From assembly GCA_021399435.1 (NCBI GenBank), contig JAJTUP010000029.1, positions 558,001 to 622,000 on the forward strand: DNA of 64,000 bases, given 5' to 3'. The notes beneath the pieces were generated by a model, which was given only the letters and a program-made list of their open reading frames with translations, had not been told where the DNA came from and made no database searches. The position numbers and the translations under genes are program-made. Positions 34,095 through 45,277 of the stretch are shown one piece after another. This DNA comes from Diaporthe sp. PMI_573 (lineage: Eukaryota; Ascomycota; Sordariomycetes; Diaporthales; Diaporthaceae). Every line of letters starts with the position of its first letter. Within the stretch, counting starts at the first letter, position 1.

Positions 34095-35030
34095 TCATCT
34101 GAAAATCCGGAGCACGGCAGGGGCTGCAGGCCGCGGAGATGGCTTGGGACCCAACTGATGTATCAGTTCGTCGAGGTCACGCTCATGGAACCATGACATC
34201 CCCGGCATGGTGCCCCAGTCATCGACCCATAGTCCTGCACTGACCCACTTGTCTTTGACCGTTGTGTATGCTTGTGTGTCGATGTCTGGAGGGCACTCCT
34301 TGACAGGATCGCGGTTTTCTGTCTCATGAGATGCTTCTTCCAGTAGCCGGTCACGCTCTCGAGACACCTGGTACTTGAACTGGTGGATGGGGCGTGAGAG
34401 CTCGCGTCGACGAAGGCGCTCGGCGCGCCATTCAGCCCTCTTCTGCGCCTCCTCGGCTGACATTTGTCGCTTCCTCGTAACGCCAAACTGGAATACTGTA
34501 GGCGGGTAGTCGTCGGGTTCCTCGTCATCTTCGGGTTCCTCGTCATCTTCGAGTGGTACTTCGTGCATCCACCGCGCATTGAAGAGGGGAGCATTCCGGA
34601 CCTTGTCGCCGAACTCCTCAACGTTCGTCTCGTACCACTTGTGATCCCAGATGCCCTGCTCGATCCATCGCTCCCTCACCCTGTCGGCTGCCAGGGTGAA
34701 CGGGCTGCTGCCGACGCTAACGCACTCGCGTGCCCGTTCTATGCGATCACATTCCTCTCGAGTCTGCTCATCGAATTGGTCCATGGGAAAAGATGCTTGC
34801 CAGTCTGCGTAGAGCTTGCCAAAGCGCACGTTGTAATTGACGAGTGCGTCATTCACAGACTTGGGGCTCTCTGGTTGCGGTGAGACAGCGGGTGTTGACG
34901 GGTATGAGAGCGAGCACTGGCTGAACTGTCGTTTTCTGGTTTGGTTGGGCTGCTGAGGAACCTCGGCGACGGGTGCAAGAGCACGATGCGCCTGGAAGAG
35001 GCTGTTGCCTGAGATCGGGTCAAGAGCCAT
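34095..35030 (-). CDS. Hypothetical charged protein
   Basis: Single exon, 311 aa, not recognised. Residues ~65-150 and ~255-300 contain two related helical blocks with W and charged residues: DRVRERWIEQGIWDHKWYE and TVKDKWVSAGLWVDDWGTMP. This suggests an internal duplication of a small W-rich module. Between them lie an acidic stretch with a direct repeat (EDDEEPEDDEEPDD) and an Arg/Glu-rich helix (AQKRAEWRAERLRRRELSR). No signal peptide or TM. TATTTAAA on the minus strand at 35150-35157 may be its TATA box, 120 bp upstream. The start at 35030 (MALDPISGNS) is the first ATG. Function unknown; probably soluble and intracellular. Confidence 0.65.
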   Translation of the reverse strand: MALDPISGNSLFQAHRALAPVAEVPQQPNQTRKRQFSQCSLSYPSTPAVSPQPESPKSVNDALVNYNVRFGKLYADWQASFPMDQFDEQTREECDRIERARECVSVGSSPFTLAADRVRERWIEQGIWDHKWYETNVEEFGDKVRNAPLFNARWMHEVPLEDDEEPEDDEEPDDYPPTVFQFGVTRKRQMSAEEAQKRAEWRAERLRRRELSRPIHQFKYQVSRERDRLLEEASHETENRDPVKECPPDIDTQAYTTVKDKWVSAGLWVDDWGTMPGMSWFHERDLDELIHQLGPKPSPRPAAPAVLRIFR

Positions 35031-35149
35031 CGAAGGTTGGGTGTGCCTCTCTGTCCGTGACAGAGAGACAAGAAGTTATGGTGACAACTTGGATTGATGG
35101 TGATGAAGAAGTGGACAGAAAAAAGGTGGAGGGGTGGGGGAGTTCCTTG

Positions 35150-35157
35150 TTTAAATA
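35150..35157 (-). promoter_or_regulatory. Possible TATA box
   Basis: Minus-strand TATTTAAA, 120 bp upstream of the start at 35030. Spacing fits; sequence is only near-consensus. Confidence 0.4.
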
Positions 35158-35713
35158 GGGAGGTAAACGAAGGTGCCACTAGCAAAGTGAATTCTAGGTC
35201 ACAATGTCAAGCAGGTCGGGGCCTTAATGTACCTGGGTACCGCCTAGCTGACCAATCACACCTCTCGAATCTTCCAGGGGGGAGTCACTGACTATGAGGA
35301 ATTGTTGATTTACAACTATGGTTGCCTAGGGTGTTGCTGAGGTGTTGGAGGCCATTGGGCTGCTAAGATAAGCGAATAAGTGGGTCCAGTCGAGTGACTG
35401 GACCTGGCGTGCATTCAGGAGGATATCCCATAGAGGGAATCTCACAGGGAGATGTCCAGTCAGCACTGCCCAGTAGGTTGACTACATCGTTGCCGTGGCC
35501 TCATTGCATTCACCTGGATGTAGAAACGGTATTGTTGACCCTGGACCCACATTTATTCACTGTCCCTGTGTGAAGGTATGGGGCGCCACCCAAACACGTC
35601 CCCCCCTCAATGCAATCCTGACAGCTTTTCATCATCCAGCCTTCATCCCTCTCAACTTCCTTCGTAAAATTACATTGCAACTCTTTGCAACGTTTGCCGC
35701 AGCCTACTGCAGC

Positions 35714-37881
35714 ATGTTTCGAAAGGATGCGCTCTTCTATCTCTGCCCAATGAGTACTCCCGCTCTAGAGGTTCTTAATGACCCAAACAATGCATACTTG
35801 GTGGATCAATTTCAACAAAGACCTTGCTTCGCCATCGGAAATTTCCGATCCAAGAGCAGGACAAGAGAGGCTCTCGTCACGATTGGAAGGACTGGCGATA
35901 TCGTGCTCAGAGGCACCGCCTACTCGAGGGAGCAATGCTCTTTCGCGATCAACCCGGGAACCCAGGTCATCATGTTCCGTGATGACTCCAAACGTGGGAC
36001 GAGCGCAGTCCACGGTCCAGACTCCACGCCTTTCCGCCCTGGAATTCCGAGGAAAGTTGTTGTTCAGCCTAAGCTCAACACGCTCATCGGCAGTGAGTAG
36101 GCCCCTGTCTTCCATCACGAGGTCCAAAGTTGATAACGGCGCTTTCCAATCATACTCGCGATCGACCAACTCTCCTCCTATACCTCTCCTCTCCTCCTAT
36201 ACCTCTCCTCTCCTCTTATACCTCTCCTCTCCTCCTATACCTCTCCTCACCTCCTATAACTACCATCTCCTCCTGCTAGGATACATCTCCTCTTCCAACT
36301 GCCCATCTCTCATCTCATCTCCAATACGAGGCCCCTTGGGTACAGCATATCATCCGGTGGTCAGCACAAGAAACGCTAATTCAAAGAATGCAGTGGGAGG
36401 AGACCAAGGCGACCGTATCCTGTTCAAGGTGTTATGGGCTTACCAGCCCTCAGAAGGCAGGAAGATGGTGGAGACGAGAGATGACAAGGCGCTTGCGGTG
36501 AATCCGAGATATGCGCAGACCAACTCAGGTGATACTGAGACTACAATGCCAACGATGCCCCAGACAACGCCGCAACCAAATATACTCTCTTCACTACCGA
36601 ACAATCCCATGGTGAGATGGGCCAGTATCGAAACACTGGGGCGAGGAGCGTTCGGAGAGGTGAGTTTCCGTTGTGAAAACAGAGAAAACAAAAGAAGACC
36701 AACAAAACCATTGTCTCTCACTTTGAGCTGAATAGTTCAGCGTTGGTTGTTATTCTCATTCCTGTATTCGACTTACTAATTCCCTGTCAACTTGGCAGGT
36801 ATATCACGCTGTGGATATAGACTCTGGAAACCCAATCGCTGTCAAGATCATCAAGATACGAACAAACCAGCGCAGGGACGATTTCTTGAATTCTCTCAAA
36901 CGAGAGGTCGAGGCTATTGGCAGGATCCGGCATGTAAGCAGCTTTCCCCTAGGCGGTAACAAGAACACCAGGAAATTCACGAGACCTGAGACGCATCCAG
37001 GCTGACACAGTCACCAGCCATTCGTTGTCGAATACATATGCTCTCAAGCCATTACAGATGCCCCGGAAGCAGAGGTTATCATGGGCCTGATGGATGGCAG
37101 TTTGCATTCCCTTCTCGATGAGAAATCATTTCCAGAGGAAAATCTCAACAGAACCGCGAAGTTGATGCTCAACCACATGCTGCAAGCTCTGGTAAGAAAC
37201 ACAAACGTCTTCGCGTCTGTCTGCGCCGGTGTTCTACTAGCCAACAGGTACTTCGATACCACGCGAAATCAACTGACACTTTTCTTCTAGGACTGTGTGG
37301 CATCGATGGGCACCGTCCACCGCGACGTCAAGCCAGAGAATATCCTCTACGCCCGCAACAAGAGTGGGGAGTTCATCTTCAAGCTAGGAGACTTCGGCCT
37401 CTGTAACCAGGCTGCCCAGGCCAAGACCATAGCGGGCACACCTGCCTACATGGCACCGGAGATCTCGTCTGGGGCGCAAGGTCAGGATCAGACGCCCAAG
37501 GCGGACATCTGGTCCCTCTTCATGGTCCTCGTCTGGGTCTTTGACCTGAAGGGGTTCCGCCAGACCGCGTACAGAGGCGAGTTCACGGTGCCGGCGCTGC
37601 AGCAGCTGGCCAGGGAGGAGGCGGCGCCGGGCCGGCGCCTGCACAAGCTGGCGGAGATGGCCAGGCTCGACCCGGCCAGGCGCGCCTCCGCCGCGCAGAT
37701 GATGGTCAAGCTTGGCCTGTTCTTGCAGGACTCCTCCAGCTGGCCGATACTGTGCAGCCACGAAAATGACCCGAGCAAGATACCAGCCATGGCGGCGGAC
37801 GAGCCTCCTCCTCACCCTCCTTCTGCTTCTCTGGAGCCCACTGGCGCGCATCCTACTGGACACATGCAGCCCGGTGGTTAG
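35714..37881 (+). CDS. FHA-domain Ser/Thr protein kinase
   Basis: Five exons: 35714-36092, 36394-36659, 36799-36933, 37018-37191, 37291-37881, giving 514 aa in frame. Residues ~45-110 look like an FHA phosphopeptide-binding domain (ALVTIGRTGDIVLRG, AYSREQCSFAINPGTQVIMF). The kinase domain starts near 205: glycine loop LGRGAFGE split by intron 2, IAVKIIKI, TVHRDVKPENIL, LGDFGL, AGTPAYMAPEIS and DIWSLFMVL; all catalytic residues are present. The C-terminus is Pro-rich. FHA plus kinase is the Rad53/Cds1/Dun1 plan, but the fungal accessory relatives are diverse, so a checkpoint role is not implied. Intron 1 is unusually long (301 bp) and carries a 19-bp minisatellite. ATG 35750 is an alternative start. 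Confidence 0.85.
36177..36258 (+). repeat. 19-bp minisatellite in intron 1 of the kinase gene
   Basis: About 4.3 copies of CCTATACCTCTCCTCTCCT, purine-free except at the central ATA. Copies 3 and 4 each carry a substitution. The tract lies between donor 36093 and acceptor 36393. Confidence 0.9.
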
Positions 37882-38147
37882 AGCCCGACGGGCGATGTGT
37901 CGATGACGGGCATGTCAAAGAGGGGGGGTTGAAGCACGAAGGCAGCCACCCCTACTCCTACTGGGTGATCTGACCGGGCTCCTATCTGCCTGTCCGCAGT
38001 GATGAGGCGCGTTTAGATGTGGAGCTCGTCTTGAGCCTTAAGCTGAGATGGGTTTGAGTCAAGTTGAGTCGTTGTATGAAGGGGGGGGGGCGGGTGAGCG
38101 GACGATATGTGAAGGCAAAAATCCTCCTGGACAACCTCCTACCTAGA

Positions 38148-38252
38148 TATGGGACAACCTCCTATGGGACAACCTCCTATGGGACAACCTCCTATGGGAC
38201 AACCTCCTATGGGACAACCTCCTATGGGACGACCTCCTATGGGACGACCTCC
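38148..38252 (+). repeat. 15-bp minisatellite, 7 copies
   Basis: Seven consecutive copies of TATGGGACAACCTCC, the last two with GACG for GACA. Diverged copies continue on both sides (GACAACCTCCTACC before; TTAGACAACCTCTTG after), so the array was once longer. It starts 267 bp past the kinase stop codon. Confidence 0.95.
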
Positions 38253-38623
38253 TCTAGTATATTAGACAACCTCTTGTTGGGCAACCTCCTATTAGACAAC
38301 CTCTTGTACGTTTTTTTGTCAGCTATTCATGAGACCCTCCCCTAGGGGATGACCGGATAAAAAGTAAACATCCAAATGGGCTCCGCAACAACGATGCGAG
38401 CTTTTTGAGCATGTGCCTGTATTGTCAGGCACTGTAGGACGACATAGAATGGGGTCCACGGTAATAAATTGCACATGTCGTCCACGGATTCTCATGCAGG
38501 ATCCCTGTGGCCTACATCAAGCAGGTCGCATGGGAGGACTGACACGTTGTGGTGATACCACAAGACACGGAATCCTGCCAATTGGTGCGAAAATATATTC
38601 AGCCCATTGCCAGTCTGTCTTGG

Positions 38624-38650
38624 GGTGGTGGTGGTGGTGGTGGTGGTGGT
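38624..38650 (+). repeat. (GGT)9 microsatellite
   Basis: Nine perfect GGT triplets in non-coding DNA. Confidence 0.95.
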
Positions 38651-39997
38651 TCGTGTGATCACGCCCGACTGCCACCACGGACGACATTGACTGGCGGACG
38701 ACGACGACAACTACTACTTCAATTGGAAGGAGGGCAGCAGGAAATGCTTCACGATAATCAATAACCGGCCCGTATTCGTCAGCCCGTGTTGTTTGTGGAG
38801 GGTGACAGGATCCGATTTGACCGCGTCTGCGCATGTACGATACAGCGGAGATTTGAGAAGGTACGCGTGCCCGCCCTGACTGCCTGAGTGGGTCCCTTGG
38901 TTCCCTTCGCATGTGAAATGCCCGGAGCGGCAGTGGCTTTTTTCCCATTTTTAATTTTCTGACCTTACCTTTCTGCTGGGGCAAGGGGGGGCAAGAAGGC
39001 TTGATCCGTGGATCTTGGGGGGTCTCACTTCTGGAATCTGCAGGCGCAAGTATTTCAGGGGTCCAAGATCTTGTTCGGCCCGATATTGCCCATCTGGCAG
39101 TTCTGGAACAAGGCCTGGGGCAGCAGCGGGAAAAGCGCAGTCTGGTTCAGTCTTCACCCCTTCTGTGGGTCTCCGTCGGAAGTGGGAGGGAAAAAGCTGG
39201 GGCCAGGCGTGGTGATTGGCGCGGGAGAATGAGATCATCGGTCGGGGTTGAAGCGGCCGAGGACGTACCCCTCGGCAGGTCAGGCAGGTCTAGTACTACA
39301 GCAGACAGCAGCAGGACTGACGCTGCTGGGAAGAGGGCCGCTTTTGTTACCCCACATTGATATAACACAACGGCGCCGCGGATAATTCGCATACTGGTGG
39401 TTCCCTCGAGTCCGTCCATGTTCCCGCCCAGTCGCCCAGGAACGGCCCTTTTACCTCTGTACTGACTGGCTGGAACTGGCTGACTGGGCCCCGTCCTTCA
39501 CCCCGGGCCTGGACCTGGTGACGGCGATAGCGGCTCGGGGTCACGACCCCAACCGAGTTCTTCTCGTGCTACTATCGTCGTGGGTTGACGGATAATACTC
39601 CCGTATACATAGCTTGCTTCCTGAACCCAACGTGTCTGGCCCGTTTGACTCGGTCTCTCCTATAAAGCGTCCCACGCCCCCGTGAAAGAGCCCAGCCTGC
39701 GCGACGCAGCCTGACGATCTTTGCTATAGGGAGAGCACGTGTACAACCAATCCTGTATCTACAGTAACTCTTGCGTGTCTCTGCGTCGCAAGTTGACAGT
39801 CGACCTACCCTTGGGTGCCACCTCTTTTACCGGCTACTGCCCCACCTTCGCTCATCGTCATCCAGGTCCGGCGTCCCAGTTCTGGTTCCCCTTAGGCCGC
39901 TCCTTCTTCAAGTCCGTCTTTCTCGGCATTCCCTCGCATTCTCTGCCTCTTCTTCTGCCTCGCTTTATCCTTCCGCGCACCCGCAACCTGCCTCACA

Positions 39998-41298
39998 ATG
40001 AGTCCCTCGGCAACGGAGAACGGAGCGAACGGGCACACCAGCGTCATGGCCTCCAAGCCCAACATCGGCGTCTACACCAACCCCGCCCACGATCTGTGGA
40101 TAAATGAGGCCGAGCCGACGCTGGAGAGCGTGCAGAAGGGCGGGGAGGACTTGCGACCGGGACAGGTTACGGTGGCTATCAGGAGTACGGGAATTTGCGG
40201 GTACGTCACTTTAAACGAGCGTGAACACACATTTACAATGAGACGCGAATCATGAGTTTGGGCGAAGCATAGACTGCGGGAAGCCATGATGCTGGGGAAC
40301 GAACATTAAGAGCGCGAGAGAGAGTCAATGGCGCGCATTGCTGACAACACGGGCTCCGGCAACACAGATCAGATATACACTTCTGGCACCATGGCTGCAT
40401 CGGCCCCATGATCGTGGGCGGCGACCACATCCTAGGCCACGAGTCGGCGGGCGAGGTCATCGCGGCGCACCCGAGCGTGACGAGCCTCAAGGTGGGCGAC
40501 CGGGTGGCTGTCGAGCCGCAGGTGATCTGCAACGAGTGCGAGCCGTGCCTGACGGGGCGATACAACGGGTGCGACAAGGTCGACTTCCTGTCGACGCCGC
40601 CGGTTCCCGGCCTGCTGCGGCGCTACGTCAACCACCCGGCGGCGTGGTGCCACAAGATCGGCGACATGTCGTGGGAGAACGGGGCGATGCTGGAGCCGCT
40701 CAGCGTGGCGCTGGCGGGCATCAAGCGCGCCCAGATCACCGTGGGCGACCCGGTGCTGATCTGCGGCGCGGGCCCCATCGGGCTCATCAGCCTGGCCGTG
40801 GCCAAGGCGGCGGGCGCGTGTCCCATCGTCATCACCGACATCGACGAGGGCCGGCTGGCATTTGCGCGGGAGTTCTGCCCGACCGTGATCACGCACAAGG
40901 TGGAGCGCCTGTCGGCCGAGGACTCGGCCAAGGCCATCGTCAAGGCGTTCGGCGGGGTGGAGCCCGCGGTGGCCATCGAGTGCACGGGCGTCGAGAGCAG
41001 CATCAACGCGGCCATCTGGGCGAGCAAGTTCGGCGGCAAGGTCTTCATCATCGGCGTGGGCCGCAACCAGATCAACATCGAGTTCATGCGCGCCAGCGTG
41101 CGCGAGGTCGACATCCAGCTGCAGTACCGCTACTCCAACACGTGGCCGCGCGCCATCCGGCTCATCGAGAACGGCGTCGTCGACCTGTCCAAGCTCGTCA
41201 CCCACAAGTTCCCGCTCGAGGACGCCCTCAAGGCGTTCAACACCTCTGCCGACCCCAAGACTGGGGCCATCAAGGTCATCATTCAGAGTCTGGATTAG
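39998..41298 (+). CDS. lad1: L-arabinitol 4-dehydrogenase
   Basis: Two exons, 39998-40200 and 40368-41298, 377 aa; the intron interrupts the CGSD zinc-site codon (TGC GG / A TCA GAT). Zinc-dependent medium-chain dehydrogenase oxidising L-arabinitol to L-xylulose with NAD+, in the fungal L-arabinose pathway, cytosolic. Seen: catalytic zinc ligands in STGICGSD and GHESAGE, the structural-zinc segment [15 protein letters not shown], the Rossmann turn [11 protein letters not shown] and NAD-ribose acid in VITDIDEGR. The whole protein is close to the characterised Neurospora LAD-1 rather than xylitol dehydrogenase (for example CIGPMIV and [18 protein letters not shown]). The first ATG has ~20 residues before the conserved block. 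The leader is C/T-rich with TATAAAG about 330 bp upstream. Intact. Confidence 0.95.
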
Positions 41299-42126
41299 TA
41301 GAATATTCTAGATTGGGTAGCGTGTGTTGTAATAATGAAACAAACTAGATCTGAACATATACTGTCGCTCGGCTGAACACAAGGTGAGCTGGGATTAGCA
41401 AGTCATCTCTGACGGCCAAGGCTTGATTGATTCGGCCGAGGATGGGTGACTCGAGAGCCGAGTCAAGACGCCGAGTTCTCCCCGGTGGCCGAGTCGAAGC
41501 ACTCGCCCATAATGTCGGTATGCGCAAATGCGGCAAGATGTAGACATGGCTGAGACTTGAACAAGATTCAGTACCTCCATTCCAATTTGGAGTGATCAAA
41601 GCATGTCAGATGGTTTAGCAAAAACGTGTGAGAGGGCCATAGTATAACAGAAAGAAGCCTTTTGTGCTTAGGTAAGCCCCCCAGCATCTGTAGACCGCGG
41701 TCCTAGCCGCTCGGCAAACTAGGCGACACTGGAAATCAGCCGAGGCATTGGCGAAAGGCCGGTCACAGGCCGGCGCAAGTCTGGGTTTTCGACGTAACAT
41801 CCCTTCGATTCCACACCAGGTACCATCACACTTATCCGAGTGACTGCACTGCAATCTTGGAAATGCTCGAGGCCTGATTCTCCCTCAGTCTCGCGCCTCT
41901 CGTGGCCCACCGGACAGGACAAAAGAGGTCAAGCACAACAACGCAACGACCAACAACGAACCGGCAGTAGGGAACAGCACACCCCGGTCCACCGTCCCTC
42001 CGCATTCTCCCCTCACTCCAATCCCAATCCTTGTTTGTCCCAACCTGTACGCTCCCGCCGACAGCCCCGACCGAGTCGAACTTTTCAATCCAGCGCTGCG
42101 CTCTCTCCCTTCCTGCATTACTCGCC
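41299..42126. other. Intergenic, PEX13 promoter side
   Basis: 828 bp. No supported gene; the last ~200 bp are C-rich, as usual for leaders here. Confidence 0.5.
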
Positions 42127-43505
42127 ATGGCCTCGCCTCCAAAGCCGTGGGAGCGTCCTGGAGCAACAGCAGCCACACCTGCCACCCCCATTTCCGCCGC
42201 CACTCCTACCTCCTCGACGACATCCGCCGCCTCTCCGGTTATACCACCGAGACCCGAGTCCCTGACAGCATCAGTCAACCAGAACGCAGCCGCATACAGC
42301 AGGATGGGGTCCACCGGCTACGGATCATACGGGGCGGGCGGCTACCCATCCACATACTCGTCCTACGGCTCGCCGTACGGAGGGATAGGCGGCGGTTATG
42401 GGGGCTATGGGGGCATGGGTGGGTACGGCGGAGGAATGTACGGCGGGATGGGTGGCTATCGCTCTATGGGAGGCTACGGTGGCATGGGGGGGTATGGCAT
42501 GGGCGGCATGCAGGACCCCAACAACCCGGAGAGTCTGACGAACAGGGTCAACCAGAGCACGCAGGCCACCTTCCAAGTGCTGGAGGGTATCGTCGGTGCG
42601 TTCGGTGGGTTCGCACAGATGCTCGAGAGCACATACATGACCACACATTCTAGCTTCTACGGTACGTCAATCATCATCACCCAGCAAGACTCCTCGACAT
42701 CTGAAACAGCAGGTACTGACGCCTCGATGATGCAGCTGTTGTTGCCGTGGCAGAGCAGTTTGGAAACCTCCGCGACACCCTCGGCCACGTCCTCGGTATA
42801 TACACAATAATGCGCTGGATGAGGACGCTGATCGCCAAGATCACGGGGCGCCCACCACCCGCCGACGCCATGGCCCTCACCCCAGCCTCCTTCGCCCGCT
42901 TCGAAGGCCGACACGCAGCGGACGGCGCGCCAGGATCGCCGGCGAAACCATCCCGCAAGCCCCTGATCTTCTTCCTCCTGTTCGCCTTCGGCCTCCCCTA
43001 CCTGATGACCAAGATGATCCGGTCGATGGCGGCGTCGCACGAGGAGGAGGAGCGCAAGCGGCAGCAGCTGGCGGCCGCGCCGATCGACCCGTCCAAGCTC
43101 GAGTTCTGCCGCGTGCTGTGGGACTTCTCGCCCGAGAGCGGCGGCGGCGACGCGGTGGTCAAGGGCGTCGACCTCGAGGTGAAGAAGGGCGACCTCGTCG
43201 CCGTGCTCAGCAAGACGGACCCGCTCGGCAACCCCAGCGACTGGTGGCGCTGCCGCTCCCGCGATGGGCGCATGGGGTACCTCCCCTCCACGTTCCTTGA
43301 GGTTGCGAGGAGGCCCGTCGCCGCCATCAAGGCCACGGCCTCGCTCGACAGCAGCAGGGCCAACTCGCTCACCAGCAGCGTCGTGAGCGCGGCACAGAAG
43401 CCGGCGATGGCTGCCGCCCCTGAGCCTGAGAAGGTGCCCGTGCCGGCGGGTAAGCCTGGTGATATCAGCGCGGAGAGCTTCCAGAAGTCGCAGTTCTACA
43501 GCTAG
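42127..43505 (+). CDS. pex13: Peroxin-13, peroxisomal docking factor
   Basis: Two exons, 42127-42661 and 42736-43505, 434 aa. PEX13 sits in the peroxisomal membrane and docks the PEX5/PEX7 import receptors together with PEX14. Order seen: KPWERPG near the N-terminus, as in most PEX13; a long Gly/Tyr/Met-rich segment (GGYGGYGGMGGYGGG); a conserved helical region (LTNRVNQSTQATFQVLEGIV); a membrane stretch KPLIFFLLFAFGLPYLMTKM; then an SH3 domain at about 315-385 (FCRVLWDFSPE, DLVAVLSK, DWWRCRSRDGRMGYLPSTFL). The SH3 ALYDF-type motif, WW pair and P-x-x-F end are all present. Intron 74 bp. The YG-rich segment may be a phase-forming meshwork, as proposed for PEX13 in other species. Intact. Confidence 0.95.
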
Positions 43506-44314
43506 CGGCGTTTGCTGGATTTACACAAATTTTCTCTCTTTGTCGAACGATCGAAACAGCGGAAGGGGGCGCGAATGTAAATCAAGCATTTCATTATGTC
43601 TCTTTTTTTCGTGACGGTCCTCACAGCCCAGCGCTCTCGCTGGCTTGGTCGATATTCAAAAGCTCGGAGTTTCGGGGAGGAGCATACGGGGACTCGGGGG
43701 GTTACTTTTACTTTCATTTGTTTTCACCTGTTGATGCCACTATAAATAAACTTTCTTTGACGTCGTGGTAATGCGTCGTTAAGCGTGTGGGATTGCCGAT
43801 TCAGCCTTGGATTTGGAATACCAACTATACATTTTATGCATCTTGAGGCCTCTCGGTGATTGTCATCTGTCACTTTGTGGTCCATGTATTCTGTCAAACG
43901 CAGAGCGTAGAACGCACAGTGAAGGACCGTACCCAATTGAAGATTTGGTGGTCTGTGCATTTCACTGCCACTCTTTTCGCAGGCACTTAGCCTACCTGGG
44001 CGCAGCTAGGTGGGCGATGACGTTGCAGGCTTTCCCGGGAGGTATGACGGATTCACCCAGCCCAAGCTTGCCAGCCAAACTGGCCACCTCTTTCCACCAG
44101 AGCTCTTGCTGTCCCCTCCCAAAGCCTCGTCAACCTCTTCCTTATATCTTTCCAAGACCTTGAATCTTGGCTACTACACTTTACCTTTGATCTCTTCGAC
44201 ATCACAATCGCCCTCGAGCCCAACAGCACTTGCTCCCGGAGTCTCGCAACCACCCGAAACCAACCCACCCCGCAGTCGACTCGAAGCTCGAGTAGCTTCG
44301 CAACAGCCGTCACG
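43506..44314. other. Intergenic spacer
   Basis: 809 bp between two same-strand genes; 3' UTR of pex13 and promoter/leader of the next gene. No other feature recognised. Confidence 0.5.
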
Positions 44315-45277
44315 ATGACGCTCTACTACACTCTGGTACGTGGCCCCGAACGCCTGCCTCGCTCTGAGGAGCTTGAGGGCTCGCCCTGGTGGTCAATGGC
44401 CGCGCTGACGGCTTTTCCAACCTGCAGGTGTTCATGCTCCTTATGGCGGAGATGGCACTGTTCATGTTACTCATCATCCCGATGCCGTTCTCCCTGAAGA
44501 GACGGGTATTCACGTACGTTGCCCCCCCCCCCTTCGAGCCTGAAAGCTCGCATGGGTCGGAACTGACGGTTGACAATCTCTGTCCAGCTTCATCTCCGAG
44601 AACCCCCTCGTTGCGAAGTTGCAATACGGCCTGAAGATCACATTCATCTTCATCCTGATCCTCTTCATCGACAGCGTCAACCGTGTCTACCGCGTCCAGC
44701 TCGAGCTCTCCGCTGTTACGGATGGCGGTAACAATGCGTACGTCCTCCCAAACCCTCGCCTGTTACTTCTGTTTTTTCCTCTTCTGTTATCAAATGAGCC
44801 CACTTTGTCTGCCCCGCATGCTCCACCGTACAAAGCCACACCTTAGACGCCCATCATCCCACAGGAAGACACGGCGCTAACCAGCCATCTTTACCCGCCA
44901 GCAGACAAGCCATCATGGGCCACGAGCGCCTAGAGGTGCAGGCCAGGAAGTTCTACTCGCAGCGCAACATGTACCTGTGCGGCTTCACGCTGTTCCTGTC
45001 GCTGATCCTGAACCGCACCTACATCATGATCCTGGACGTCCTGCGGCTCGAGGAGAAGCTCAAGCAGTACGAGGGGACCGACAAGAACGGCAAGCAGGCC
45101 GAGAAGCTGTCGCAGGCGGGCGGGGCCGGCGAGATCGCGGGGCTCAAGCGCCAGCTCGCCAAGAAGGACCAGGATATCGAGACGCTCAAGAAGCAGGCTG
45201 AGGGTTTGCATCGGGAGTACAACGAGCTGGCTGAGAAGGTTGGGAACTCGGATGCCTTGCCTAAGAAGGACAAATAG
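44315..45277 (+). CDS. BAP31/YET-family ER membrane protein
   Basis: Four exons: 44315-44335, 44428-44513, 44588-44737, 44902-45277, 210 aa. Three N-terminal membrane helices are visible (VFMLLMAEMALFMLLIIPMP; LKITFIFILILFIDSVNRVY; FYSQRNMYLCGFTLFLSLIL), followed by a cytosolic coiled coil (RLEEKLKQYEG, LKRQLAKKDQDIETLKKQ) ending in KKDK, a dilysine-like ER retrieval signal at -3/-4. This is the BAP31/Yet1-3 layout and usual length. The family acts as ER export or quality-control factor for membrane proteins. Exon 1 is only 21 nt (MTLYYTL), conserved at the start of the family. Intact. Confidence 0.95.

Larger units (their letters stand above)
37882..39997. other. 2.1-kb gene-free stretch with repeats
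   Basis: It contains a 15-bp minisatellite, a (GGT)9 tract, a G-run near 38081-38090 and the leader region of the dehydrogenase gene, with TATAAAG at 39661-39667 about 330 bp before its ATG. Frames in between are shadows of repeats or GC-rich DNA. Confidence 0.55.

Noticed and set aside
35495..35713. Upstream extension of the kinase frame to 35495
   Set aside because: The added 73 residues have no conserved features, and ATG 35714 or 35750 directly precedes the FHA-like block.
38148..38252. CRISPR-like array
   Set aside because: Contiguous 15-bp units without spacers; a minisatellite in a eukaryotic genome.
38064..38345. 93-aa frame with YGTTS repeats
   Set aside because: Produced by the 15-bp minisatellite, whose unit is a multiple of three; not a repeat protein.
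40432..41205. 257-aa minus-strand open frame opposite the L-arabinitol dehydrogenase
   Set aside because: Arg/Ala/Asp-rich shadow frame caused by very GC-rich third positions of the real gene.
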